Part shown: positions 50,365 through 59,276 of the stretch, piece by piece | How positions within the stretch are numbered: the first letter of the stretch is position 1 | How the letters are laid out: each line of letters opens with the position of its first letter | From: G965207125 sp965207125 | GTDB taxonomy: Bacteria; Pseudomonadota; Alphaproteobacteria; Puniceispirillales; UBA1172 | Assembly (NCBI GenBank): GCA_965207125.1 | Contig: OZ242263.1 | Span: 62,001-126,000, forward strand | Length of the DNA stretch: 64,000 nt | Direction of reading: 5' to 3' | The notes under the pieces: generated by a model | What the model saw: only the letters and a program-made list of their open reading frames with translations | Database searches by the model: none | What the model was told of the DNA's origin: nothing | Translations under genes and position numbers: made by a program

Positions 50365-51267
50365 CTAGTGTTTCATTGGACTTAGTTCAATGATCAAAAC
50401 AGCAATAAAGATAAACCCCGCACCGACGATTGCGACGGTGGTCATTGAGTGAGAGAGAATTACCCAGCCGCCGACTGCGGCGACCACGCTTTCCAGAGAT
50501 AGAATGATCGCGGCGGCGGCGGCACTACAATGACGCTGGGCGAAAATCTGAAGCGTGAAGGCGAAGGCCGTGGATAAAATTCCAGCGAACAGAATATAGA
50601 ATAAAACCGGCGGCAGAAGCGAGAGGTCTATCGTGTCGATCATCGCAAATACGATCAAGGATAGAACAGCGGTGATAGAAGTCTGAATAAACGCGAGTTG
50701 TAATGGCGCGGAGGTTTTCTGCACCAGATATCCCACCAGCATAATATGAAACGCCCAGAAACACGCACTGAAGGTGACGATGCCATCGCCGAGGACTACT
50801 TTGGCTGGTGAGGCGCCGGTCATAAGCCAACTGCCGATAATAAAAACCCCAACCGCGGCCCAACGCACGGCGGGTAAATGAATTCTAAACAACAGAAGTC
50901 CAAAAATCGGCACGAGCGGGACGTAAAGCGTGGTGAGAAAAGCGGCATTGGCCACGCTCGTGCTGACGAGGCTGATTTGTTGCAAGAGCGAGCCGATAAA
51001 CATTACAAGCCCAAGTCCAATCATAGCAAGATAAAGCACTTTTGGCGACGGTGAGACCGAGCGTGCGGCGATCGTGAGAATAGACTTACTCCGATATTCA
51101 AAAATAGCCGCAGGCAGCAGCGCCACCGAGGCGGCTATAAATCTGTAGGTGTTGAATCCGGTCGCGCCGATGTACTCCATCCCGGCTTTTTGGAAAACGA
51201 ATGTGAGCCCCCATATAAACGCAGTGAGCAGAAGCAGAGAGTGAGCAATAAGGCGGGATGATGGCAT
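50365..51267 (-). CDS. EamA/DMT-family transporter
   Basis: A 300-residue inner-membrane protein with ten predicted helices in two repeats of the EamA fold. The N-terminal LLLLTAFIWGLTFVFQKAGM is a typical first helix, and the second repeat includes ALSLESVVAAVGGWVILSH-like sequence (here ILSLESVVAAVGG). The substrate of such drug/metabolite transporters cannot be told from sequence. It lies 12 bases upstream of the selD fusion on the same strand, so could share its transcript. It is divergent from the MttB-type gene. Confidence 0.85.
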   Translation of the reverse strand: MPSSRLIAHSLLLLTAFIWGLTFVFQKAGMEYIGATGFNTYRFIAASVALLPAAIFEYRSKSILTIAARSVSPSPKVLYLAMIGLGLVMFIGSLLQQISLVSTSVANAAFLTTLYVPLVPIFGLLLFRIHLPAVRWAAVGVFIIGSWLMTGASPAKVVLGDGIVTFSACFWAFHIMLVGYLVQKTSAPLQLAFIQTSITAVLSLIVFAMIDTIDLSLLPPVLFYILFAGILSTAFAFTLQIFAQRHCSAAAAAIILSLESVVAAVGGWVILSHSMTTVAIVGAGFIFIAVLIIELSPMKH

Positions 51268-51522
51268 GGGGGCACTGGGGAAAGTAATGAGTATCTGTAT
51301 TTAGCAAATTCTTGATGATTTTGCTAACGCAAGTTGTAGGTGTTACAAAGGGGATTGATTTCGCGCTTGAAACTTCTTGCTATCAGATGCGTAAACTGTG
51401 CTAGCATCATTTGGCGCAAGATTAGGAATTAGAACGATTAACAAGTAACATCATGGAAGCTGAAAGCATTGAAAATGCTCAAAGCTGTATGATTTTTTAA
51501 TCATCGGAATAAATAGATCATC

Positions 51523-53067
51523 ATGACACAAGATTCTCAAAGACCTCGGAGACGGCGGCGCGAGACGAATGATACCCCACAAATAGAGGACACCCCGCCA
51601 CCGTTCTCATCACTAATCAACCGCTTTGGGTATCTTACCCCGCTTACGGATGAGCAGATTGAGAGGATTCACGAGGAAGCCCTCGTTATTTTATCCACGG
51701 CGGGAATCAGGGTGTTAAGCGACCAAGCGCGCGCGCATCTTAAAAAAGAAGGCTGCCGCGTTGATAATGAGACGATGATGGTTTTCGCTGACGCTGGTTT
51801 CATCACTGAAAATATCGCTAAAGCCCCGCCTAATTTTACCCTAACTCCCCGCAATCCCAGCCACGCGATTACTGTTGGCGGTGATATCGTTAATTTCGGC
51901 ATGGTGTCAGGCCCGCCCAACGTCAGTGATAGCGTGAGGGGTAGGCGAGCCTCCCAATTCAATGATTTCAAAGATTTTATTAAACTCGGGCAATCTTTTC
52001 AAAACATCCATTTTTTCGGCAACCAGACCGTCGCAACCAATGACCTCGATGTTCACACCAGACACCTTGATAGCATTCTAGCAACACTGACGCTTTCAGA
52101 TAAGGTTAGCGCATGTATGTCAGTCGGGCGCGAGCGCGTGACCGATGCCGCCGCTATGATCGCGATTGCTAAAGGAATAAGCCTTGATGAGATGGCACAA
52201 GACCCGGCCGCAATCACCAATATCAATATCAACTCGCCGCGCGTGCTCGACAAAGAAATGTCTGATGCCGCGATGGCCATGGCTGAAATGGGGCAGGCGG
52301 TGATCGTCACGCCTTTTACCCTGATGGGAGCAATGGCGCCGGTAACGATCCCTGCGGCCCTCACTCAACAGAACGCTGAGGCGCTTTTTACCATCGCCCT
52401 GCTTCAGTCATGGCGGGCAGGGTGCAAGGTTGTCTATGGCGGTTTTACCTCTAACGTTGATATGAAAAGCGGAGCGCCAGCCTTCGGTACCCCTGAAAAC
52501 GCCCTCACCAATATGGCGGGCGGGCAACTCGCGCGGCGGTATAACCTGCCTTACAGAAGCAGTGGATGCAATGCTTCGAACACGCCGGACGCCCAGGCGG
52601 TTTTTGAGACACAAATGTCGTTGTGGGGAGCGGTTTTTGGCGGGGCGAATTTGATTTATCATTCGGCTGGATGGCTTGAGGGTGGGTTGGTGGCCTCGTA
52701 TGAAAAAGCAATACTTGATGCCGATATGCTCGATGCTTTTGCCACGATGATGGGTAAAATATCTTTTGATGATGCTGAGTTCGGACGCGAGGCCATCACT
52801 GAAACGCCGCCGGGGGGGCATTTCTTTGGGCATGGGCATACGCTTGAGCGCTATAAATCGGCTTTTTTCGCGCCGATGCTCAGCGACTGGCAGAATTTCG
52901 AGAACTGGGAGGCGGCTGGTAGCCTGACCGCCACTGAACGCGCGGCTGTGGCTTGGCAGGAAAGGCTTAAAACGTTCACGCCTCCGCCTATAGACGCGGC
53001 AGTCGCTGAGGCGCTTGAGGCCTATGTTGCACGGCGCATCGAAGAGATCGGCGACCGGCCGCTGTAG
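51523..53067 (+). CDS. Trimethylamine methyltransferase MttB family protein
   Basis: A 514-residue protein of the MttB/COG5598 family, TIM-barrel corrinoid-dependent methyltransferases. After a basic, disordered start (QRPRRRRRETND) come FGYLTPLTDEQIERIHEEAL and ILSTAGIRVLSDQAR, typical of the family. Mid-protein AGGQLARRYNLPYRSSGC and GANLIYHSAGWLEGGL follow. Archaeal trimethylamine enzymes carry pyrrolysine at a TAG codon; no internal TAG interrupts this gene. By analogy with MtgB-type homologues it may demethylate a quaternary amine such as glycine betaine, or serve another one-carbon substrate. No cognate corrinoid protein gene is in view. Confidence 0.85.
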   Translation: MTQDSQRPRRRRRETNDTPQIEDTPPPFSSLINRFGYLTPLTDEQIERIHEEALVILSTAGIRVLSDQARAHLKKEGCRVDNETMMVFADAGFITENIAKAPPNFTLTPRNPSHAITVGGDIVNFGMVSGPPNVSDSVRGRRASQFNDFKDFIKLGQSFQNIHFFGNQTVATNDLDVHTRHLDSILATLTLSDKVSACMSVGRERVTDAAAMIAIAKGISLDEMAQDPAAITNININSPRVLDKEMSDAAMAMAEMGQAVIVTPFTLMGAMAPVTIPAALTQQNAEALFTIALLQSWRAGCKVVYGGFTSNVDMKSGAPAFGTPENALTNMAGGQLARRYNLPYRSSGCNASNTPDAQAVFETQMSLWGAVFGGANLIYHSAGWLEGGLVASYEKAILDADMLDAFATMMGKISFDDAEFGREAITETPPGGHFFGHGHTLERYKSAFFAPMLSDWQNFENWEAAGSLTATERAAVAWQERLKTFTPPPIDAAVAEALEAYVARRIEEIGDRPL

Positions 53068-53075
53068 TTTGAAAA

Positions 53076-53149
53076 TGGAGGCCCAGACCGGAATCGAACC
53101 GGTGTAAACGGCTTTGCAGGCCGTCGCATGACCACTCTGCCACCGGGCC
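53076..53149 (-). tRNA. tRNA-Cys (anticodon GCA)
   Basis: A 74-base cloverleaf on the minus strand. The acceptor is GGCCCGG/CTGGGCC, the anticodon GCA sits in loop CTGCAAA, and the T-loop is TTCGATT. The discriminator is T and CCA is encoded. Confidence 0.96.
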
Positions 53150-53279
53150 TTAAATGGTTTCACTCTTGTGTTAATACCTAATGCCGTGATAGGCGTCAAC
53201 TCATCACCGCTTATCTTATCACTAGGCATATAGGGTGCAATCATATATGTTTGTCCCTTGTTCAATATCGGAGAAATCA

Positions 53280-53939
53280 ATGTCAGTTTTCACTGAACGA
53301 CGCCAAACGATGATCGAAAGCCAGCTGAGGACGAATAAGGTGATTGATGTTGCCTTGCTTCACGCCTTTGAGACGGTGCCCAAAGAAGAGTTTATTGCGC
53401 CAGAACTGCGCGGACTTGCTTATGTGGATGAAGACCTTATGATCGGTCATGGGCGGTTTATTCTTGAGCCCATGGTCTTTGCCAAACTTATTCAGGCCTT
53501 AGACCTGAATAGCGATGACAGCATTCTTGATATCGCGGCGGGCTGCGGGTACAGCACGTCAATCCTCGCCTGTCTTGGCCAATCCGTGGTCGGGATAGAA
53601 GCCAACCAAGAACTCGCGGGCACCGCGCAGAAAAATATGCAACATCACTCAATAGATAACGCGGTTATCCTGCATGGCGAGCACACCGAGGGATTTGAGG
53701 CTGAAGGGCCTTATGATGCGATTGTCATCGAGGGTGCGCTCGCGCAAGTTCCAGAAAAAATCCTTCACCAACTTTCCACCAAAGGTAAACTCGTGACGAT
53801 CTTGCGCCAGCATCGTGCTGGGCCGGGTAAGGCGGTGATGTTCAGACGTGCGGGTGATGGATTCAAGCATCAGATTTTGTTTGATGCGCAAACGCCTGTT
53901 CTTGAGGAATTTAATCAATCTAATGCTTTTATCTTTTGA
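53280..53939 (+). CDS. pcm: Protein-L-isoaspartate O-methyltransferase-like
   Basis: A 219-residue Rossmann methyltransferase of the PCMT family. The N-terminal RRQTMIESQLRTNKV and the VPKEEFIAPEL segment are characteristic. The AdoMet-binding loop ILDIAAGCGYSTSILA lies near residue 82. The family methylates isoaspartyl residues in damaged proteins, but many alphaproteobacterial members sit beside tolC, as here, and their true substrate is uncertain. ATG at 53280 has a GGAG ribosome site six bases upstream; an earlier in-frame start would add 15 residues. Its end overlaps the TolC gene by 17 bases. Confidence 0.85.
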   Translation: MSVFTERRQTMIESQLRTNKVIDVALLHAFETVPKEEFIAPELRGLAYVDEDLMIGHGRFILEPMVFAKLIQALDLNSDDSILDIAAGCGYSTSILACLGQSVVGIEANQELAGTAQKNMQHHSIDNAVILHGEHTEGFEAEGPYDAIVIEGALAQVPEKILHQLSTKGKLVTILRQHRAGPGKAVMFRRAGDGFKHQILFDAQTPVLEEFNQSNAFIF

Positions 53940-55296
53940 TTTATCAAGAAAAATAATTTTCTCCACCCTCGTGCTTTCGGTCATTACGATCACCCCTGTT
54001 AAAGCCGAGGTGTTTGAAGACAAGCTGGCGGCGGCGCTCGATTACAGCTACGATCTAGCGGCGGCGGTCGATGGGATACGTTCAGCCATCGAGGATATCC
54101 AGGTCGCTGGTGGGAGCAAGGAATGGTCAGCCCGCCTGAATGCCACCGGAATAAAGGAAAGACAGCAAGCAGGGTCTGCGGACGCGTTTAGTGATAATGA
54201 CAGCGCGAGTTTGGCTATCACCATCTCCAAATCGCTTTATGACGGCGGAGTTGCTAAAGCGCGAACCTCCTCAGCGGCCCTCGCGCTTGATCTTTCAGTG
54301 GCCGGGTATCGAGTGCGTGAGCAAGCACTCTTGATCGAAGCGATAGAAGCTTACGTTAATCTGGGCACCGAAAGGCAGCGCTTTAAGGTTGCTACAGCCA
54401 ACACCGAGCGTCTGACAGAACAGGTGAGAGCGAGTGCGTTAAGGGTTGAGATTGGCGAAAGCACCGTGCCTCAACTGGCTTTATCCCAATCACACCTAGC
54501 ACGCGCCAAAGCCACGATGATCGCCGCTGAGGTTAGTCTCAACAATGCGGTGGCCAATTATCGTACGATTTTTGGCACTGAGCCCCAAGAGATCACCCTG
54601 CCTGAGGTCATTGGAGATCTTCCTGATTCTGATCTGGCCGCTAAAAACATTGCGCTTGAGCAGAACCCACAATATCGTGAGGCCTTGCTGGCTGAAAAAA
54701 TTGCTTTAAAGAATATCAATATTTTAGTCGCAGAAGTCAGCCCGACCGTTAACTTTAACCTTAGCGCTGGGGTTACCGAAGCCGATGAGCTGATGCGCGA
54801 TAGCGAAGAAATATCTGCTTCGGTTAATTTCTCCATGCATCTTTTCCCAACCAAGGCTACCAAAGCCCGGGCAAGAGGAATCGTTGCCAACCACCAAGCC
54901 GCCATTAACCAACTCAAAGAGATCGAAAGATCAGTTAAACTCGCGACTGAAAATGCTTTCCGCCATTTTAGCGCCTCGCAAAGTCTCATAGACGCGAATG
55001 AAGCCGAACTCGTTGCTGTGCAATTGTTCCGCGATGGCGCCAAAACGGAGGTAGAGTTTGGGCTTAAAACCCTGCTCGATTATCTGGACGCTGAGCAGGA
55101 TGTGGTTGCGGCCGAACTTAACCTGATCAACGCGCACCGCGATTATGTTTTAGCTGGCTATCGATTGCTTTTATCAATCGGCACCCTTAAAGCTGAAACC
55201 TTTGGGCTTTCGCCGGTTTTTGTCTCCTTGGATACGCTAAAACCTTATGGTATATCGATCTCGGTACTCCCTCCAAGAATTGACTATGATCAATAA
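53923..55296 (+). CDS. tolC: TolC family outer-membrane efflux protein
   Basis: A 457-residue outer-membrane channel protein. A signal peptide (about residues 10-28, ending PVKAE) precedes two repeats of the OEP domain: DYSYDLAAAVDGIRSAIEDIQV and the second-half LREALLAEKIALKNINILVAEV-like stretch (here YREALLAEKIALKNINIL). The SVTVGVTE-like strand (SAGVTEADEL) and the final DYVLAGYRLLLSIGTLKAE are typical. Trimeric TolC forms the exit duct of type I secretion and multidrug pumps. ATG at 53923 is chosen for the signal peptide; it overlaps pcm. The valS start lies inside its last codons. Confidence 0.88.
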   Translation: MLLSFDLSRKIIFSTLVLSVITITPVKAEVFEDKLAAALDYSYDLAAAVDGIRSAIEDIQVAGGSKEWSARLNATGIKERQQAGSADAFSDNDSASLAITISKSLYDGGVAKARTSSAALALDLSVAGYRVREQALLIEAIEAYVNLGTERQRFKVATANTERLTEQVRASALRVEIGESTVPQLALSQSHLARAKATMIAAEVSLNNAVANYRTIFGTEPQEITLPEVIGDLPDSDLAAKNIALEQNPQYREALLAEKIALKNINILVAEVSPTVNFNLSAGVTEADELMRDSEEISASVNFSMHLFPTKATKARARGIVANHQAAINQLKEIERSVKLATENAFRHFSASQSLIDANEAELVAVQLFRDGAKTEVEFGLKTLLDYLDAEQDVVAAELNLINAHRDYVLAGYRLLLSIGTLKAETFGLSPVFVSLDTLKPYGISISVLPPRIDYDQ

Positions 55297-57916
55297 AACT
55301 TACGACCCGAAAAATTTTGAAGACAAATGGTATCGAAACTGGCTCGATGCCGGATGTTTCGCCTGCCAACCTGAGTCCAAGGCCACCCCTTACACCATCA
55401 TGATGCCGCCGCCTAATGTCACCGGCTCGTTGCATATCGGACACGCGCTGACCTTCACCTTGCAAGATATTTTGATCCGTTTTCACCGGATGCAGGGGCG
55501 GGACGTTCTTTGGCAACCGGGAATGGACCATGCCGGTATCGCAACGCAAATGGTGGTGGAGCGCCAACTGGCTGAAGACGGCCTTAGCCGCCGTGAGATC
55601 GGGCGTGAGGCGTTTATCGATAAAATCTGGCAATGGAAAAAAGAATCTGGCGGGACGATCTCGCGCCAACTGCGCTCGCTTGGCGCGTCCCCTGATTGGG
55701 CGCGGGAGCGATTTACCTTAGATGCGCCGCTCTCCCAAGCCGTTCGGGTTGTTTTTGTGGAATTATACAAACAAGGGCTGATTTACCGCGATAAAAGACT
55801 GATTAACTGGGACCCGAAACTAAAAACGGCGATTTCAGACCTTGAAGTAGAGCAACGCGAGGTTGATGGGTTTTACTGGCATATCAGATACGCGGTGGAG
55901 AACTCGGGCCGGCACATCACCATTGTGACCACAAGACCCGAGACGATGTTCGGCGATACCGCCGTGGCGGTTCATCCTGATGATGAGCGTTATCAAGACC
56001 TAATTGGCAAAAACGTCATCCTCCCGATCAGCGGACGATGCGTGCCGATGATTGCGGATGAGCACGCCGATATGGAAAAAGGGTCTGGGGTGGTGAAAAT
56101 AACCCCTGCGCATGACTTTAACGATTTTGAAGTCGGCAAGCGTCATCATCTTCCTATGATCAATATCTTTGATGAGGATGCGCGCCTCAATGAGGCGGCC
56201 CCATCTGATTATCAAGGGATGGATCGCTTTGAGGCGCGGGCAAAACTCATCAAATATCTTGAAGCCGAAAAGCTGCTGGTTAATGCCGAGGTGATCAAAC
56301 ACACTGTGCCGCATGGCGACCGGTCTGGCGTGCCTATAGAGCCGTGGCTGATGGACCAATGGTATGTTGATGCCGAAACCCTAGCTAAACCTGCGATTAA
56401 AGCCGTGGAAGAAGGGCGGACTAAAATCATCCCCCAAAGATGGGAGAAGACTTATTTTGAATGGATGCGCAATATCCAGCCGTGGTGCATCTCACGCCAG
56501 CTGTGGTGGGGGCATAGAATTCCCGCTTGGCATGCTCCTGATGGTGAAATTTTTGTCGCGATGGATGAAGGTGAAGCCGCCGGTCTTGCTAAAAAACACT
56601 ACGGATACGAGGTTGTCCTCACGCAGGATGAGGATGTTTTAGACACGTGGTTCTCAAGCGGATTATGGCCGTTTTCAACCCTCGGCTGGCCCGGGGACAC
56701 GGCTGAGGTCAAACGCTACTACCCCGGTGATGTGCTGGTAACTGGCTTTGATATCATCTTTTTCTGGGTGGCTCGCATGATGATGCTCGGAATTCATTTT
56801 ATGGATGGCGGGGTGCCTTTCAAAGACGTTTATATCCACGCGTTGGTTCGTGATGAAAAAGGGCAGAAAATGTCTAAATCTAAAGGCAATGTTATGGATC
56901 CTTTAGATTTATCACAGAAATACGGTGCAGATGCTTTGCGCTTTACTCTGGTCGCGATGGCGGCCCAAGGCCGCGACATAAAACTTGCTGAAAACCGAAT
57001 AGAGGGATATCGGAATTTTACCACTAAAATCTGGAATGCGTGCCGGTTTCTGCAGATGAATGACGCCACCAGCGGCAAAGATTTTACCTTAACAGAGGTT
57101 AAAAACCCGCTTAATCGCTGGATTGTTCATGAGACCCTCGAAACCGAACGCGTGATTAGAAAATCCATTGAGACCTACCGATTCAACGAAGCCGCTGATG
57201 CGATTTATCACTTTATCTGGAATACCTATTGCGACTGGTATCTTGAGTTGATCAAGCCCCAGATGGAGGACGTCGAAGTCAAACAGACGGTGGCGGCGGT
57301 TATGGCTGAGGCGATGAAAATGCTCCATCCCTTTATGCCCTTCATCACTGAGGAGTTATGGCACGAGATTTTTGGCAGCCAAGAAATGCTAGCCACCTCT
57401 TTATGGCCCGAGCATGACGCAAAAGGCTTTGCTGAAGCGGGAGGTGAGGCCGCCGAGGAGATCAGGTTTGTGATCGCGCTGATCACTGCTATTCGCTCCT
57501 TACGCAATGAGATGAACGTCCCATCTAAAGCCACACCTGATTTGGTTATACTCGCCGCGGGTAACGACGATAAAAGCTTTGTTGACAATAACCTCGCCGC
57601 GATCAAAAGGCTGGCGAGGGTTGATGCGGTGGTTTTCGCCGATCATGCGCCGCCTCAATCAGCGCAGGGCGTTGCCGCCGGTATTACTTTTGCTTTGCCT
57701 TTAGCGGAGGTGCTTGATTTTGACGCTGAACGGACGAGGCTTAAAAAAGAACTGGGCGCGACTGAGGTTGAAATTAAAAAACTTGAGAGCAAGATGAGCA
57801 ATCAAGGTTTTTTGAGCAAAGCCCCTGGTGAGGTTATCGAAGAAAATAAACGAAGGCTTAGAAACGATATAGAATGTCGTGATAGAATTGCTAACGCCCT
57901 AGAACGACTTAAATAA
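55286..57916 (+). CDS. valS: Valyl-tRNA synthetase
   Basis: An 876-residue class I aminoacyl-tRNA synthetase. HIGH-type motif is PPNVTGSLHIGHAL (near residue 42), the KMSKS motif is GQKMSKSKGNV (near residue 528), the editing region includes TRPETMFGDTAVAVHP, and DVLDTWFSSGLWPFSTLGWP is the ValRS-type sequence. The last 60 residues form the valine-specific coiled coil (RLKKELGATEVEIKKLES). ATG at 55286 gives the family start MINKTYDPKNFE; it overlaps tolC by 11 bases. It charges tRNA-Val. Confidence 0.96.
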   Translation: MINKTYDPKNFEDKWYRNWLDAGCFACQPESKATPYTIMMPPPNVTGSLHIGHALTFTLQDILIRFHRMQGRDVLWQPGMDHAGIATQMVVERQLAEDGLSRREIGREAFIDKIWQWKKESGGTISRQLRSLGASPDWARERFTLDAPLSQAVRVVFVELYKQGLIYRDKRLINWDPKLKTAISDLEVEQREVDGFYWHIRYAVENSGRHITIVTTRPETMFGDTAVAVHPDDERYQDLIGKNVILPISGRCVPMIADEHADMEKGSGVVKITPAHDFNDFEVGKRHHLPMINIFDEDARLNEAAPSDYQGMDRFEARAKLIKYLEAEKLLVNAEVIKHTVPHGDRSGVPIEPWLMDQWYVDAETLAKPAIKAVEEGRTKIIPQRWEKTYFEWMRNIQPWCISRQLWWGHRIPAWHAPDGEIFVAMDEGEAAGLAKKHYGYEVVLTQDEDVLDTWFSSGLWPFSTLGWPGDTAEVKRYYPGDVLVTGFDIIFFWVARMMMLGIHFMDGGVPFKDVYIHALVRDEKGQKMSKSKGNVMDPLDLSQKYGADALRFTLVAMAAQGRDIKLAENRIEGYRNFTTKIWNACRFLQMNDATSGKDFTLTEVKNPLNRWIVHETLETERVIRKSIETYRFNEAADAIYHFIWNTYCDWYLELIKPQMEDVEVKQTVAAVMAEAMKMLHPFMPFITEELWHEIFGSQEMLATSLWPEHDAKGFAEAGGEAAEEIRFVIALITAIRSLRNEMNVPSKATPDLVILAAGNDDKSFVDNNLAAIKRLARVDAVVFADHAPPQSAQGVAAGITFALPLAEVLDFDAERTRLKKELGATEVEIKKLESKMSNQGFLSKAPGEVIEENKRRLRNDIECRDRIANALERLK

Positions 57917-57917
57917 A

Positions 57918-59171
57918 TCATCTTCCTAATCTTTTTATTTCGGATTCAATAGCAGTAATGATTTCGTTCTTATCAGCTTTGGCCCACTCATGGCTTCCGC
58001 TAAAACTATGATGGATGTAGGTTTCTATTGCCCTATAATGTGGGGTTTGAAATTCCTTAATCAATTTATAGCCTCTATTGGGGTCAGAGGTTTGGTAGCT
58101 ATTCAATCGCCTCTTTACATCTTTGGCAACACCAACCTTATATATGCCATCCCATGCGGCGTTGGCGAGCACATAAACGAAGCCTTGTTCCTTAGATTTC
58201 TTGCCTAGATCTCCCCGTGTGGGCGGTATCGTCTGAAAATGTGGTTCTTCCCTGGAAAAATCCCTAGGCACTTCTTTTTCTAAGCGTTCCTTGACTAATT
58301 CGTAGGACTTGTATGATATGTCAATACCAATCCATTTTCTTTCTAATTTCTCTGCTGCAATGCAAGCAGTAGCACATCCACAAAATGGGTCGAGGACAAC
58401 ATCGCTTTTATTGGATGAAGCCAGAATAATCCTCTCAAGCAATTTAAGAGGCTTTTGAGTTGGATAGCCGGTGCGTTCCTTAGATGTGCGCCCCACCGCA
58501 TTTATCTCCCACACATCTCGCATGGATGCCATGGTGTACCATTGTCCCTCTTTATCTTGATATTCCTCAACCCCTTTGAATCGATAAGCCTTGCCGTCTC
58601 GATTATATGATTTTTCCTTGATTACATTAAAGTTATGATGGTTGGAAGATTTAACGTAAAGCAAAATAATATCATGCTTTCGACCAAAGCATTTTTTACT
58701 AACGCCGCCAGTACGGTATCCCCAGACAATCTCATTCATGAAATTATCTTCTCCAAATATACAGTCCATAGCTGTTTTTATGTAGTGACTCATTGTGGGG
58801 TCGCAATGAAAATAAATACTTCCGGTATATTTTAAGATTCTTTTACACTCAATCAACCTAACGGCCATATAGACAAGGTAGCAGTAATTGTAGGTGTTGC
58901 TGAATGTTTTGACCCCCTTCAGGTATTCATATAACTCTGGGTTTTCAAACTCAATACTACTAACCCACTCATCTTTAATATCGTCCTGCCTGAAAATATC
59001 TGAAAACTCTGCTCCTTCTGCACTGCTACCAATAGGGGCCGTGAAGATTTTTTTCTTGTTGAACGGAGGGTCAAGGTATACCAGATCGATACAATCGTTA
59101 TTTATCTTTTGCAATACATCCAGATTATCACGATTGAATATAGTTCTAGATTCTACATTTAGATTGCTCAT
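57918..59171 (-). CDS. DNA methyltransferase fused to a C-terminal GIY-YIG (T5orf172/Mug113-like) domain
   Basis: The 417-residue protein has two parts. Residues 1-300 are a beta-class adenine/cytosine amino-methyltransferase: catalytic YLDPPFN near residue 33, TQKPLKLLERI and AdoMet motif DPFCGCATACIAA near residue 262, where the usual FxGxG reads FCGCA. Residues about 328-410 are a GIY-YIG-type domain of the T5orf172/Mug113 group: FVYVLAN, GIYKVGVAKDVKRRL and the AIETYIHHSF helix with its glutamate. A methylase and a nuclease-fold domain are thus on one chain. No separate restriction gene is nearby. ATG at 59171 is used; the start is seven codons inside a longer frame. Confidence 0.85.
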   Translation of the reverse strand: MSNLNVESRTIFNRDNLDVLQKINNDCIDLVYLDPPFNKKKIFTAPIGSSAEGAEFSDIFRQDDIKDEWVSSIEFENPELYEYLKGVKTFSNTYNYCYLVYMAVRLIECKRILKYTGSIYFHCDPTMSHYIKTAMDCIFGEDNFMNEIVWGYRTGGVSKKCFGRKHDIILLYVKSSNHHNFNVIKEKSYNRDGKAYRFKGVEEYQDKEGQWYTMASMRDVWEINAVGRTSKERTGYPTQKPLKLLERIILASSNKSDVVLDPFCGCATACIAAEKLERKWIGIDISYKSYELVKERLEKEVPRDFSREEPHFQTIPPTRGDLGKKSKEQGFVYVLANAAWDGIYKVGVAKDVKRRLNSYQTSDPNRGYKLIKEFQTPHYRAIETYIHHSFSGSHEWAKADKNEIITAIESEIKRLGR

Positions 59172-59276
59172 CACTTTCACCCCATGTAGCAAAATAAAAA
59201 TAAACAGTGAACAATAAAATTGATTTAAGTATATAATTCCCTAGATAAACAACTCAAATGATAGAAGAGGGATACT

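Noticed and set aside
52408..53280. Minus-strand frame of 290 codons opposite the MttB-family gene
   Set aside because: It runs through tRNA-Cys and across a well-supported gene, and its translation shows no domain.
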